Positions 47,053 to 56,537 of a DNA stretch of 64,000 bases are shown piece after piece. The stretch is from contig JAKVCY010000031.1 in the NCBI GenBank assembly GCA_022448425.1, forward strand, positions 1 through 64,000. Reading direction: 5' to 3'. A program made the position numbers and the translations under genes. Within the stretch, counting starts at the first letter, position 1. Every line of letters starts with the position of its first letter. This DNA is from Thalassotalea sp. (GTDB taxonomy: Bacteria > Pseudomonadota > Gammaproteobacteria > Enterobacterales > Alteromonadaceae). Under the pieces are notes generated by a model that had not been told where the DNA came from, searched no databases, and saw only the letters and a program-made list of their open reading frames with translations.

Positions 47053-48333
47053 ATGTTTCAGCCGCTAAGTTTATTTGTTGGTTTGCGATATATTCGTCAG
47101 CGTCAAGGTAACGGCTTTGCTAAGTTTATTTCAGCTGCTTCTACCATAGGGATTGCTATTGGTGTCATGGTGCTGATTATTGTGTTGTCTGCCATGAATG
47201 GCTTTGAAAAGGCACTGGCAGACAAGCTGTTGTCGATAGTACCGCATGCTGAGCTTATTTCAGTTAACGAGCCGATGAATAATTGGCAGCGTAGGGCAAA
47301 TAAACTTAATCAACATCCGCAAGTGCTAGCAACAGCACCTGTAATCAAGCTAACGGGTATGTTGCAGCGTAAAAATGAATTAAAAGCAGTAGAAATTCGC
47401 GGTGTTGATGCCAAGTTAGAAACCTTGGTGAGTGACATAACAAGCTACATCACAGATGGTAATTGGCAACAAACGTTGGGCAATAACCAAATTGTTATAG
47501 GTAGCGGTGTTGCTAAAAAACTCAATGTCAAAGTGGGCGATAAAATCCAAGTGCTTTTACCGCAAGTATCACAGCAATCAGGTCGCAACGGTTCACAGCA
47601 GAACGGATTATCTCAGCAGTTTAAAGCGCCTAAACGTTTAAACGTGACTGTTGGTGCAGTATTTAAATTTGGCGGCATGATAGACGACACGCTCGCTTAT
47701 CTTCCGTTGCAAATGGCTGCAGATGTTCAAGGCTATCAAGAAGGTTCTGTTCAAGGATTAAGAATCAAAGTAAATGATGTGTTTGCATCTCGCGAAACTG
47801 CACGCACACTGGCGTATCAACTTGATCACTACGTGTATATATACGATTGGACAGTAACAGAGGGGCATTTATTTAACGATATTCAGCTAGTACGCACTGT
47901 GATGTTTATCGTGATGGTTCTGGTGATTGCGGTAGCCAGCTTTAATATTGTTTCATCACTAATCATGGTGGTTAATGAGAAAAAGAGTGATATCGCCATT
48001 CTAAAAACTATGGGTGCTAGTAGACCCCAAATCATGACGATTTTTGTGATGCAAGGAATGAATAACGGCGTTATTGGTGCGCTATCTGGCGCTTTGCTTG
48101 GGGCTGTTGTGGCGAGTAATTTAACAGAAATATTTAGCGCTATTGAGCAAACACTTGGTACAAGTTTTCTCTCTGGTGACGTGTACTTTGTTGATTACTT
48201 ACCAACAGACGTTATCACCAGTGACATATACGTTACCGCTAGCGTAGCATTGGTGATGAGTATTTTGGCGACGCTTTACCCTGCTTGGCAAGCTGCAAAA
48301 GTAGAGCCCGCGCAAGTGCTTGGTCAAAGCTAA
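47053..48333 (+). CDS. lolE: Lipoprotein-releasing ABC transporter permease LolE
   Basis: This second Lol permease has the same layout as LolC: MFQPLSLFVGLRYIRQRQGNGFAKFISAASTIGIAIGVMVLIIVLSAMNGFE at the N-terminus and NIVSSLIMVVNEKKSDIAILKTMGA in the C-terminal third. It has a Ser/Gln/Asn-rich insertion (about residues 175-190) in the periplasmic part. The start at 47053 has GGGGG 4 bases upstream; the frame extends to 47023 without support. An interspersed palindromic repeat begins 9 bases after the stop. Confidence 0.94.
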   Translation: MFQPLSLFVGLRYIRQRQGNGFAKFISAASTIGIAIGVMVLIIVLSAMNGFEKALADKLLSIVPHAELISVNEPMNNWQRRANKLNQHPQVLATAPVIKLTGMLQRKNELKAVEIRGVDAKLETLVSDITSYITDGNWQQTLGNNQIVIGSGVAKKLNVKVGDKIQVLLPQVSQQSGRNGSQQNGLSQQFKAPKRLNVTVGAVFKFGGMIDDTLAYLPLQMAADVQGYQEGSVQGLRIKVNDVFASRETARTLAYQLDHYVYIYDWTVTEGHLFNDIQLVRTVMFIVMVLVIAVASFNIVSSLIMVVNEKKSDIAILKTMGASRPQIMTIFVMQGMNNGVIGALSGALLGAVVASNLTEIFSAIEQTLGTSFLSGDVYFVDYLPTDVITSDIYVTASVALVMSILATLYPAWQAAKVEPAQVLGQS

Positions 48334-48341
48334 AGAATGTT

Positions 48342-48654
48342 ATACCAATTACATTAAATATTTAATCTATTCAGAGCTGCGTCAGGGAAGTTAGAACAAA
48401 GCAAATTGATGCCGTTGTAGTTATTCTCCAACAAAGAAGTTTGTGAAGTTATCACTTTCCTGACGAGCTCCCAAGGGCGAGTTTAATAGGCTTATATGCT
48501 GCGTTGCTCATTTTGATAAGGGAACCACATGGATGTGGTGAATTAGGACAACGCAGGACGCAGTTGTCGAGAATAACCATTACCTGCAATCAGCGCCTTG
48601 CCTCTATGCCTTTTAACTCTCGCTGAATGGTCAAATATTTAATTGAATTGGTAT
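48342..48654. repeat. MITE-like palindromic repeat element after lolE
   Basis: A 313-bp non-coding element bounded by 22-bp terminal inverted repeats (48342-48363 and 48633-48654), which agree at 20 of 22 bases: ATACCAATT, two variable bases, ATTAAATATTT. Inside are further inverted pairs, gtcagggaagt near 48376 with actttcctgac near 48453, and a hairpin ACCACA-TGGA-TGTGGT at 48524-48539 followed by CAACGCAG at 48549-48556. No ORF with coding character was seen, so it would need a transposase in trans, or is a structural repeat. The hairpin type and CAACGCAG recur in the element at 55933. Confidence 0.75.
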
Positions 48655-48819
48655 TAGTCACTCTGGTTAAGGGCAAGTAAGTGCATTTGCTTACCTGTAT
48701 TAAACCAGCATTTGCCCTTTAATTATCGATTGCTTGCGGGTAATTTAAGGGTTACTTTCTAAATTATTTGCGGAATTATTTGCGGATTAGTTGTCTGTTA
48801 TTTTCGCATTACTTACGCA

Positions 48820-49332
48820 TTACTTGCGTAAGGAACGTTTTTGCCATTCGCGAGCGACTGAGTAACGCCACAATATTTGAATACCAAAATAGCCAATAAT
48901 GGCGAACGTTACAGCGAGCACACCACAGCCGACGATAAATGCAGGCCCTATCGTTTGCACACTTTCAACTACCCATTGCCAAGAGGCTTCAAAGGCAAAG
49001 GGTTGTTCATCTGCACCTACCACCCAAGTTCCTACGATGTAACACGCATAGAATATAGCGGGCATAGTTAGAGGGTTAGTTATCCAAACGAGTGCCACAG
49101 ATAGTGGCAAATTCGAATGTACTATAATAGCTACACCTGCTGCTAGCAGCATTTGAAATGGAACTGGCACAAAGGCGAAGAACAAGCCAACCGCAAACGC
49201 TTTAGCGACACTGCGTCGGTTTAAGTGCCATAAATTCGCGTTATGCAATAAATCACCAAATATCTGTAAGTGCTTATTTGACTTAATAGTGTGATGATCA
49301 GGCATGATCTTTTGGATGGTTTTCTTAGGCAT
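48820..49332 (-). CDS. DUF2062-family membrane protein
   Basis: A 170-residue protein with about three membrane helices. The DUF2062 hallmarks are RRSVAKAFAVGLFFAFVPVPFQMLLAAGVAIIVHSNLPLSVALVWITNPLTMPAIFYACYIVG, notably the WITNPLTMP loop. Function is unknown; it has been grouped with envelope and polysaccharide genes elsewhere. It is divergent from comEC, with 35 bases between, so the two promoters overlap. Confidence 0.9.
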   Translation of the reverse strand: MPKKTIQKIMPDHHTIKSNKHLQIFGDLLHNANLWHLNRRSVAKAFAVGLFFAFVPVPFQMLLAAGVAIIVHSNLPLSVALVWITNPLTMPAIFYACYIVGTWVVGADEQPFAFEASWQWVVESVQTIGPAFIVGCGVLAVTFAIIGYFGIQILWRYSVAREWQKRSLRK

Positions 49333-49367
49333 AACTCTCGATAACTAACAGGGAATCGAAGACCACT

Positions 49368-52025
49368 ATGGAACGGTGGCTACTCAGCTTCATTTTGGGC
49401 GCTATTTTGTCACTTTTACCTAGTCAAGTGCCAGCGCTTTTTTATGAATATTTATTGATTACATCAATCTTAATCTTGCTTTGCTTTGCAAAGCTGCGTC
49501 TTATTGCCAGTTTTTCACTGGGTGTATTATGGATATGGAGCCATAGCAGCCTTTATCAAGGCGTTTGGCAGGCAAACCAGATTAATCCTGAACACTACTT
49601 TTATCAGCGTCACCAAGCCACTGTTGAAGTGATTGATATTCCATATAAAAAAGGGGATAGCTGGCACTTTGTTGGCAACGTAGTTACCCTCGACAGTAAA
49701 CAGCTGACACGTCCATTTTTGGCAAAACTTAGATCCCCGATGTTCATCAGTAGCAAAGTTGATGAAAGCGACGATTTCGAAATGCGCATTGCCAATGGCG
49801 ACACCATCACTGCAGCAATCAAGCTTAAGCCCGCGCATGGGTTAGCAAACCCAGGTAGTTTTAGTTATCAGCGCTGGCTCAGGAGCAAAAATATTCGTGC
49901 AACTGGCTATATACCTAGCAATGCTGAACTGCTAATTCAGCCCGCCAAACCAAGCTTGCGTTCAACGCTTCACCAAAATTTTTCATCGTTGATTGCTAAT
50001 AGTGAACACTCACATTTACTGCTTGCTCTTACGTTTGGTGAGCGCTCTGGGTTTACTCAAGAGACTTGGCAAGTACTCACGGCAACAGGCACTCAACATT
50101 TAGTGGCTATTTCTGGCTTGCATATTGGATTAGTTGTTGGCTTTTGCTCATTGGCAGTACTTTGGGTTCTGCGTTTTATGCCGTTTGCGTTATTAAGTAT
50201 TGGTTGGAGGCGCAAGCTAACGCGTTTTAACGTCCGAATCACCGTTGTCCTCCTATCTGCATTGGGCAGTGTTTTTTATAGCTATCTAGCGAACTTTTCT
50301 GTGCCAACTGTTAGGGCATTAATCTTCTGTCTTATTTGGAGTTCGGGACAAGTTCTGCCCTTACTTGTGAATAGCAATGCATTTGCGTCGCGAAGTGACA
50401 ATGCAATCTCACGGTGTCTGCGGGCAATAGCAGCGAGCTTTGTATTAACACCGAGTCGATTAATTTTATTCTCTATGGTGGTCACGATTTTGGTGTTACC
50501 CACCAGTATTTACAGTACTGGCTTTTGGCTATCGTATATCGCGGTAATTATCATCATGTTGATTTGGTGGTGCTATGCGCGCTTTATCAAAAACTATGAC
50601 GGTATGAAGCGATATCTCCTGTCATTATTGGTGCTGCAGGTTGGTTTGAGTGTGTTGATGATTCCTATTACCGCGTTGGCGTTTCAGCAATTTTCACTGG
50701 TGACTATATTGGCTAACTTAGTTGCGTTGCCATTGGTAAGTCTGGTGACAATGCCTGCAATATTCCTTGCTTTGTTGCTAACGCCACTGTCGCAGCTCCA
50801 AGTTATTGCTAAACTAAATCAACTGGTTATTGAAGTAGCTGATGGCAGTTTAGCATTGCTTTGGGAGTATTTGATGAGCCTTGCTGGCTATCAATGGAGT
50901 TATGTCAAACTATCGCAAGCAGATGTAATTGGGACGGTAGCGATAACAGTTTTGCTAGTTACTATCGTGCTAGTGAACAGCATAAAGTCGCGTTTGGCTT
51001 GGCGTCACTCACGAAATGTCGCCTATTTTGCTAGCCTTACCATCGCCATTGTTGTTGGATTTATTCCCGCGTCGCCGCCTGCGTCAAGCGCTATATCGAC
51101 GACTTCAATCGTTAGCATTGATAATTTGAACAGTGATTCCGAACAACGCACCAGTGATTGGGCATTGACGATGCTGGACGTCGGGCAGGGACTGGCACTC
51201 GTGATTGAGCGACGTGGTAGAGCAATACTTTATGATACAGGCAACAGCTATCCATCCGGTTGGAATATGGCAGAAGCAGTGATAATTCCCTATTTGCGTC
51301 ATCAATCACTTAGTCCTGATAAACTCATCATCAGCCATGATGACCAAGATCACGCTGGTGGTTTATCGCCACTGCTAAACAAGTTTCCAGATATGAAGCT
51401 GGTGTTTAATAAGCAGCTAAATCAGCAGCTAAGCCAGCAACAATACCAACAACATTCGCTAGCTTCATCAGCGCCTATACCCATGCCAGTAGCCAATAAA
51501 ATCAACGATGGACTTGCTTTCTCTATTGGCCAACCTCATATCGCTTGTAAAGCAGGTGGTGAATTCAGTTGGCAAGGCTTAAATATCAAGGTGTTATGGC
51601 CTTTGGTAATAGCCGCCGAAGAAAATGATGATTCGTGTGTGCTGCTGGTTAGCGAGATTATCGACGGGAAGAAAGCGCATCAAGCTTTGATTACCGGCGA
51701 TATCAGTAGGCGCGTCGAGCGACAGTTAATTAATCGCTATCCAGCGTTGAACGCAAGGGTGTTAGTTGCACCTCATCACGGATCTAAATCATCATCTAGC
51801 AAATCTTTTATCAATGCTGTCAAACCTGAATATGTGTTGTTTAGTGCTGGTTACTTGCATCACTGGCGAATGCCTAATAGTGATGTAGTCGCTCGTTGTC
51901 AGCGTGCTGGCGTTGTCAGCTATAACACAGCAGAGCATGGCATGGTAAAAGTGAAATTTTCGAAAGGACAAGTAAAGGTTGATAGTTATCGACGAGACTA
52001 CTTTCCTTACTGGTTCGCTAATTAG
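49368..52025 (+). CDS. comEC: ComEC/Rec2-family DNA-uptake channel
   Basis: ComEC carries single-stranded DNA across the inner membrane in transformation. At 885 residues it shows an N-terminal OB-like region, a Competence domain with about ten membrane helices (residues 210-520, including LLALTFGERSGFTQETWQVLTATGTQHLVAISGLHIGLV) and a C-terminal metallo-beta-lactamase domain (LTMLDVGQGLALVIE, SHDDQDHAGGLSPLL, APHHGSKSSSS). The zinc-site residues are intact, so nuclease function is plausible. It is the ycaI position upstream of msbA, as in E. coli. Confidence 0.92.
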   Translation: MERWLLSFILGAILSLLPSQVPALFYEYLLITSILILLCFAKLRLIASFSLGVLWIWSHSSLYQGVWQANQINPEHYFYQRHQATVEVIDIPYKKGDSWHFVGNVVTLDSKQLTRPFLAKLRSPMFISSKVDESDDFEMRIANGDTITAAIKLKPAHGLANPGSFSYQRWLRSKNIRATGYIPSNAELLIQPAKPSLRSTLHQNFSSLIANSEHSHLLLALTFGERSGFTQETWQVLTATGTQHLVAISGLHIGLVVGFCSLAVLWVLRFMPFALLSIGWRRKLTRFNVRITVVLLSALGSVFYSYLANFSVPTVRALIFCLIWSSGQVLPLLVNSNAFASRSDNAISRCLRAIAASFVLTPSRLILFSMVVTILVLPTSIYSTGFWLSYIAVIIIMLIWWCYARFIKNYDGMKRYLLSLLVLQVGLSVLMIPITALAFQQFSLVTILANLVALPLVSLVTMPAIFLALLLTPLSQLQVIAKLNQLVIEVADGSLALLWEYLMSLAGYQWSYVKLSQADVIGTVAITVLLVTIVLVNSIKSRLAWRHSRNVAYFASLTIAIVVGFIPASPPASSAISTTSIVSIDNLNSDSEQRTSDWALTMLDVGQGLALVIERRGRAILYDTGNSYPSGWNMAEAVIIPYLRHQSLSPDKLIISHDDQDHAGGLSPLLNKFPDMKLVFNKQLNQQLSQQQYQQHSLASSAPIPMPVANKINDGLAFSIGQPHIACKAGGEFSWQGLNIKVLWPLVIAAEENDDSCVLLVSEIIDGKKAHQALITGDISRRVERQLINRYPALNARVLVAPHHGSKSSSSKSFINAVKPEYVLFSAGYLHHWRMPNSDVVARCQRAGVVSYNTAEHGMVKVKFSKGQVKVDSYRRDYFPYWFAN

Positions 52026-52104
52026 TGCCCCCACTAGCCTAAACAGTTGGTTACGCTACCAATTAGCGATAGAATACGCGGATATCATACAATAGAGTTT
52101 TTAT

Positions 52105-53850
52105 ATGTCAGATTCTTCAGTACCGACAACAAGACGAAATTTTAAGCGGCTAATGAGCTACAGTAAGCCTTATAAGCTCGGTTTAATCGCTGCTATTTTC
52201 GGCATGTTGGGGTACGCTGCAATTGACAGTTTCGTATTCTCACAGCTACAGCCTTTAATTGATGAAGGCTTGCAAGGTAAAGACCCTGAGTTTATGAAGT
52301 GGGCACCAATATTTATTATTGGTATGTTCATTCTACGTGGCATCTGTCATTTCATCGGTAATTACTGTTTGGCTTGGGTTGGAAATCATGTCGTTGCAGA
52401 TATTCGTCAGCAACTATTCGATCATATTGTTGCTATGCCAGTCGCCTATCATGATCAAGAGTCCACGGGCAAGCTTATCTCTAAACTCACCTATGACACT
52501 GAACAAGTGCTAGCAGCTACCAGTAAAGCGTTATTGACTTTAGTTCAACAGGGTGCGTTTGTTTGTGGTTTATTGATCGTGATGTTTTACAACAGTTGGA
52601 AATTGTCGATCATATTCCTTGTGCTAGTGCCTATTATTGCCGTGATTGTTAGCTATGTGTCAAAGCGTTTTCGCAAAGTCAGTAAAGGCATACAAAATGC
52701 TATGGGTGAAGTAACAAGCTCTGCTGAACAAACGTTTAATGGCCATAAAGTGGTATTGACGTTTGGCGGACAAGAGCGAGAAAGCGAACGTTTCGGGGGG
52801 ATCAACAAGTACAATCGCCAGCAACGTATGAAAATGGTGGTTACGAAATCGGCGAGCGTTCCTATTATTCAAATTATCGCATCGTTTGCGCTAGCCTTTG
52901 TGCTTTATGTAGCCAATTTAGACAGCATGAAAGATAACCTAACGCCGGGATCTTTCACGACGGTTATCACTTGTATGGTTATGCTTCTTAGACCATTAAA
53001 ATTATTAACAACCGTTAATAGTGAATTCCAACGTGGTATGGCAGCGGTAGCAAGTATTTTTGAGGTGTTCGACCAAGATATTGAAAAAGATTCAGGTGAA
53101 AAAGCCTTAGCTAAATCAAATGGTCGATTAGCGTTTGATAATGTTGATTTCTATTACGGCGATGAAGAGAAACCGTCGCTATCGCAACTCAATTTCAATG
53201 CTGAGCCGGGTGAAACGGTCGCTTTAGTTGGCCGCTCTGGTAGCGGTAAATCCACGACAATCGCATTGTTACTGCGTTTCTATCAAGCCAGTAAGGGGAA
53301 TGTCACTATTGATGGCGAAGACATTAATACTTATAAACTAGCGGATGTACGCAAGCAATTTGCCTACGTTTCTCAACAGGTGGTACTGTTCAACGACTCC
53401 ATTGCCAACAACATTGCCTATGGCAAGCCTGATGCGACTCGAGAGCAAATCATCGAAGCAGCCAAGCAAGCCCATGTTATGGAGTTTGCTGAGCAAATGG
53501 CAGATGGACTAGACAGTAATGTTGGTGAAAATGGCTCTGCGCTTTCTGGTGGTCAACGTCAGCGTGTTGCGATTGCGCGAGCGCTATTGTGTGATGCACC
53601 TTTCTTGATTCTTGATGAGGCAACCAGTGCGCTCGATACTGAGTCAGAGCGACACATTCAGGATGCCTTAGCTACATTGCAAAAAAACCGTACGAGCATC
53701 GTTATCGCTCACCGACTGTCAACAATTGAAAATGCTGACAAGATTCTTGTGTTAGACCAAGGTCAAGTGATTGAACAAGGCACTCACAATGAACTGCTTG
53801 AAAGTCATGGTGCTTATGCACAACTGCATCAGTTTCAGTTTGGTCAGTAG
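52105..53850 (+). CDS. msbA: Lipid A flippase MsbA
   Basis: MsbA flips lipid A-core across the inner membrane. It is a half-transporter of 581 residues: six membrane helices (about 20-310), then an ATPase with Walker A GRSGSGKST, LSGGQRQR and LILDEATSALD. The length equals E. coli MsbA (582). lpxK follows 14 bases later. Confidence 0.95.
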   Translation: MSDSSVPTTRRNFKRLMSYSKPYKLGLIAAIFGMLGYAAIDSFVFSQLQPLIDEGLQGKDPEFMKWAPIFIIGMFILRGICHFIGNYCLAWVGNHVVADIRQQLFDHIVAMPVAYHDQESTGKLISKLTYDTEQVLAATSKALLTLVQQGAFVCGLLIVMFYNSWKLSIIFLVLVPIIAVIVSYVSKRFRKVSKGIQNAMGEVTSSAEQTFNGHKVVLTFGGQERESERFGGINKYNRQQRMKMVVTKSASVPIIQIIASFALAFVLYVANLDSMKDNLTPGSFTTVITCMVMLLRPLKLLTTVNSEFQRGMAAVASIFEVFDQDIEKDSGEKALAKSNGRLAFDNVDFYYGDEEKPSLSQLNFNAEPGETVALVGRSGSGKSTTIALLLRFYQASKGNVTIDGEDINTYKLADVRKQFAYVSQQVVLFNDSIANNIAYGKPDATREQIIEAAKQAHVMEFAEQMADGLDSNVGENGSALSGGQRQRVAIARALLCDAPFLILDEATSALDTESERHIQDALATLQKNRTSIVIAHRLSTIENADKILVLDQGQVIEQGTHNELLESHGAYAQLHQFQFGQ

Positions 53851-53863
53851 TAGGCACTAATTA

Positions 53864-54865
53864 ATGCGCTTAATTGAACGTGTTTGGTTTCAGGGGCATC
53901 GATCCAAATTTTGGCTGGTGCCTTTGCTGTTACCACTAACCTTCATATTTTTCTTAGTCACAGCGTTCAGGCGCTTTTGCTATCGCGTTGGTATTAAAAA
54001 ACAGTTTCCAGTGCGTGTACCAGTGCTTGTTATTGGCAATATAGGTGTTGGTGGCAACGGTAAAACGCCTATGGTCATCTATCTGATTGAACTGTGCCAA
54101 CAACTTGGCATTAAGGTAGGTGTTGTAAGCCGAGGCTATGGCGGTGCAGCTCCACATTATCCTTACCTGCTAAACGAGCAAAGTTCGGCTAAAGAGGCTG
54201 GCGATGAACCTATGATGATTTATCGCCGATGCGGAATACCCGTAGCAGTTGGTCCAGACCGCGTTGCAGCAGTTTCTGTGTTGGCAGAGCAGGGATGCCA
54301 GCTGGTGTTGGCAGATGATGGCTTGCAGCACTACGGCATGGCGCGTGCAAAAGAGCTTATCGTTGTTGATGGTAAACGCCAATTTGGCAATGGCTTATTG
54401 CTTCCAGCAGGCCCTTTGAGAGAGGGTAAGTGGCGATTGGCGAGTGTTGATATGGTGGTGGTTAATGGCGATGCCGATATTACACTCAACCAAGCGTCTA
54501 TGACGCTATCGCCCTTGCATATGGTGAACCTGGCCACTGGTGAAAAATTAGATGTCGCTGAATTCGCTGAACGAAATAAAGCGGTTGTTGCTATTGCAGC
54601 GATAGGCGATCCAGATCGCTTTTTTAATACCCTGAAGCGTTGTAATATTGGCTGTGAAAACGCTATCGGCTTTGTAGATCATCATGCCTTTTCCGAGCAG
54701 GAATTGACGCAAGTCGCACAAGAGCTTCCACTCGTGATGACAGAAAAGGACGCGATAAAGTGCCAACCTTTTGTCCATGATTCGTGGTGGTACTTAAGTA
54801 TTTCCGCTACATTCAATGAACAAGATAACCAGCGCTTTGAAGCGCTGCTGAACGAGTTAATTTAG
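53864..54865 (+). CDS. lpxK: Tetraacyldisaccharide 4'-kinase LpxK
   Basis: LpxK adds the 4'-phosphate in lipid A synthesis. It has an N-terminal membrane helix (FWLVPLLLPLTFIFFLVTAF), the P-loop VIGNIGVGGNGKTPMVIYL and the lid block GDEPMMIYRRCGIPVAVGPDRVAA..ADDGLQHYGMARAKELIVVD. At 333 residues it is normal. The usual msbA-lpxK operon. Confidence 0.96.
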   Translation: MRLIERVWFQGHRSKFWLVPLLLPLTFIFFLVTAFRRFCYRVGIKKQFPVRVPVLVIGNIGVGGNGKTPMVIYLIELCQQLGIKVGVVSRGYGGAAPHYPYLLNEQSSAKEAGDEPMMIYRRCGIPVAVGPDRVAAVSVLAEQGCQLVLADDGLQHYGMARAKELIVVDGKRQFGNGLLLPAGPLREGKWRLASVDMVVVNGDADITLNQASMTLSPLHMVNLATGEKLDVAEFAERNKAVVAIAAIGDPDRFFNTLKRCNIGCENAIGFVDHHAFSEQELTQVAQELPLVMTEKDAIKCQPFVHDSWWYLSISATFNEQDNQRFEALLNELI

Positions 54866-54962
54866 CTTAGCCTGACTTAAGTTAAGGTATGTGGCATGCA
54901 GACTAGGATGCAAGTTCAGCATGAGAACATAAACAGAAGTAAAAAGACAATCAGAGAAATTT

Positions 54963-55142
54963 ATGGCTTTTGATATTAAATTAATGGAAATTTTAGCTTG
55001 CCCTGCATGTAAGGGAAAGCTTGAATTGGATAGAGAAAACAATGAACTTATTTGTAAATTTGACCGTTTAGCCTACCCAATTGAAAACGATATTCCTGTG
55101 CTTTTAGAAAATGAAGCACGCCGCATTGAGTCTGAGGGCTAA
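54963..55142 (+). CDS. ycaR: Trm112/YcaR-family small protein
   Basis: A 59-codon frame from ATG 54963 to TAA 55140-55142. The sequence [22 protein letters not shown]...[23 protein letters not shown] is the YcaR/Trm112 pattern, with one CxxC pair and a third Cys in LICK. Members in eukaryotes activate methyltransferases; the bacterial role is unclear. It ends one base before kdsB starts, as in E. coli. Confidence 0.93.
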   Translation: MAFDIKLMEILACPACKGKLELDRENNELICKFDRLAYPIENDIPVLLENEARRIESEG

Positions 55143-55143
55143 A

Positions 55144-55923
55144 ATGTCATTCGTGGTCGTTATTCCGGCGAGATACCAATCGTCAAGGTTACCGGGTAAA
55201 GTGCTAGCTGATATCAATGGTAAGCCAATGATTCAGTGGGTAGTAGAAAAAGCACTAGCTAGTGGTGCCGATAAAGTTATTGTAGCAACAGATAATGATC
55301 TTGTTGCAGATACAGTAGAAGCATTTGGCGGTGAGGTTTGTCGTACGCGCGCTGACCATCAATCAGGTACGGAGCGCTTAGCTGAAGTTGTTGAAAAGTA
55401 CCAATTCAGTGCTGACCAAATTATTGTCAATGTACAAGGTGATGAGCCTTTCATTCCAGCAGACAACATTGCCCAAGTAGCTGCTAATCTTGAAGCCGAA
55501 TCTTTGGCTCGTATGGCGACATTAGCGGTTCATATTCATGATGCTGAAGAAGCGTTTAATCCAAACGCAGTTAAAGTATTAACCGACAAAAACGGACATG
55601 CGCTGTACTTCAGCCGTGCAACTATTCCGTATGATCGTGAGCGTTTTTTAGCTGCCCAAGCCGAAGGCAATAACCCATCTCAAATTGGTGATTTTTATCT
55701 GCGCCATATCGGCATTTATGCTTATCGCGCCGGCTTTATTCAAGACTATGTAAGCTGGCCAGCAAGTGATCTAGAAAAAATAGAGTCGCTTGAGCAGTTG
55801 CGAGTACTGTGGCAAGGTGAAAAAATCCATGTTGCGGTGGCTCAGAGCCGTACTCCTGTAGAAGGTGTTGATACGCCAGAAGACTTAGAGAAAGCAAGAG
55901 CATATGCTGCTAGCTTAAGTTAG
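55144..55923 (+). CDS. kdsB: CMP-KDO synthetase KdsB
   Basis: KdsB activates KDO with CTP for LPS core synthesis. Motifs: [28 protein letters not shown] at the N-terminus, [10 protein letters not shown], and the Arg/Lys-rich [14 protein letters not shown]. The frame opens at 55111, but [10 protein letters not shown] at 55144 is the family start, directly after the ycaR stop. Length 259, near E. coli (248). Confidence 0.96.
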   Translation: MSFVVVIPARYQSSRLPGKVLADINGKPMIQWVVEKALASGADKVIVATDNDLVADTVEAFGGEVCRTRADHQSGTERLAEVVEKYQFSADQIIVNVQGDEPFIPADNIAQVAANLEAESLARMATLAVHIHDAEEAFNPNAVKVLTDKNGHALYFSRATIPYDRERFLAAQAEGNNPSQIGDFYLRHIGIYAYRAGFIQDYVSWPASDLEKIESLEQLRVLWQGEKIHVAVAQSRTPVEGVDTPEDLEKARAYAASLS

Positions 55924-55932
55924 CAAGGTTTG

Positions 55933-56314
55933 CTAGGGCGTTTTGATCTTTCGAGGTTGTTTTTGCATCAATTTATGATGTTTTTATACAAGGCAGAGTT
56001 TATGTCGTGTGGTTATTCCACATAAATAAGCGATAAAGACTTTGTGCTCCTGCAAAGTCACCTTACCCTACATCCTTGTAGGGCAACGCAGTAGAAAGGC
56101 ATCATAAATGCTGTCCTAAGTATGTAGTAAAAGGGATTCGTTTAAATGCATTTTTCTCATAGATGCCTGCATGGATGCAGGTACTAAGATTATGCAGGAG
56201 CATAATAATCGGTGCTTGCTCTGTGCGTAGAATAACTATGCGTATCACAAGTGCCGCGATAAAAATGCATTTAATTCGAACAAGATTTAACCCTGAAAGT
56301 TCAACACGCCCTAG
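55933..56314. repeat. MITE-like palindromic repeat element after kdsB
   Basis: A 382-bp non-coding element with terminal inverted repeats of 26 bp (55933-55958 and 56289-56314), 22 of 26 matching; both begin CTAGGGCGT from the outside, then TTGAnCTTTC and GGTT. Nested arms: tgctcctgca at 56045-56054 with tgcaggagca at 56193-56202, and aaatgcattttt at 56144-56155 with its complement at 56261-56272. Two tetraloop hairpins (CCCTACA-TCCT-TGTAGGG at 56066-56083; CCTGCA-TGGA-TGCAGG at 56066+100, i.e. 56166-56181). CAACGCAG follows the first at 56084. No ORF was found. Confidence 0.75.
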
Positions 56315-56321
56315 TTATTTC

Positions 56322-56364
56322 AGCCAGTACTTGTGATCGTATTTGTATCAGTAACGTACTGGCT
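56322..56364. repeat. Inverted repeat downstream of the palindromic element
   Basis: AGCCAGTAC (56322-56330) and GTACTGGCT (56356-56364) are perfect 9-base arms around a 25-base loop, followed by TTA. It may be the remnant of another small repeat or a kdsB-distal terminator. The rest of the interval to 56537 holds AT-rich sequence without features that I could assign. Confidence 0.5.
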
Positions 56365-56537
56365 TTACCTGCTTATGAACGATAGCGATGTTAGTGTTAA
56401 TTGTGTGCGTCGCTAGTCATACTTAACCCATAATTGACTTAACTCACAATTAACTTAAGTTGAGTAAGCAACTCGAGATTAAAAACTAAGTCTAAAATCT
56501 TAAATCTAGAGACTAAAGCCACAGAAGGTCACCGTAT

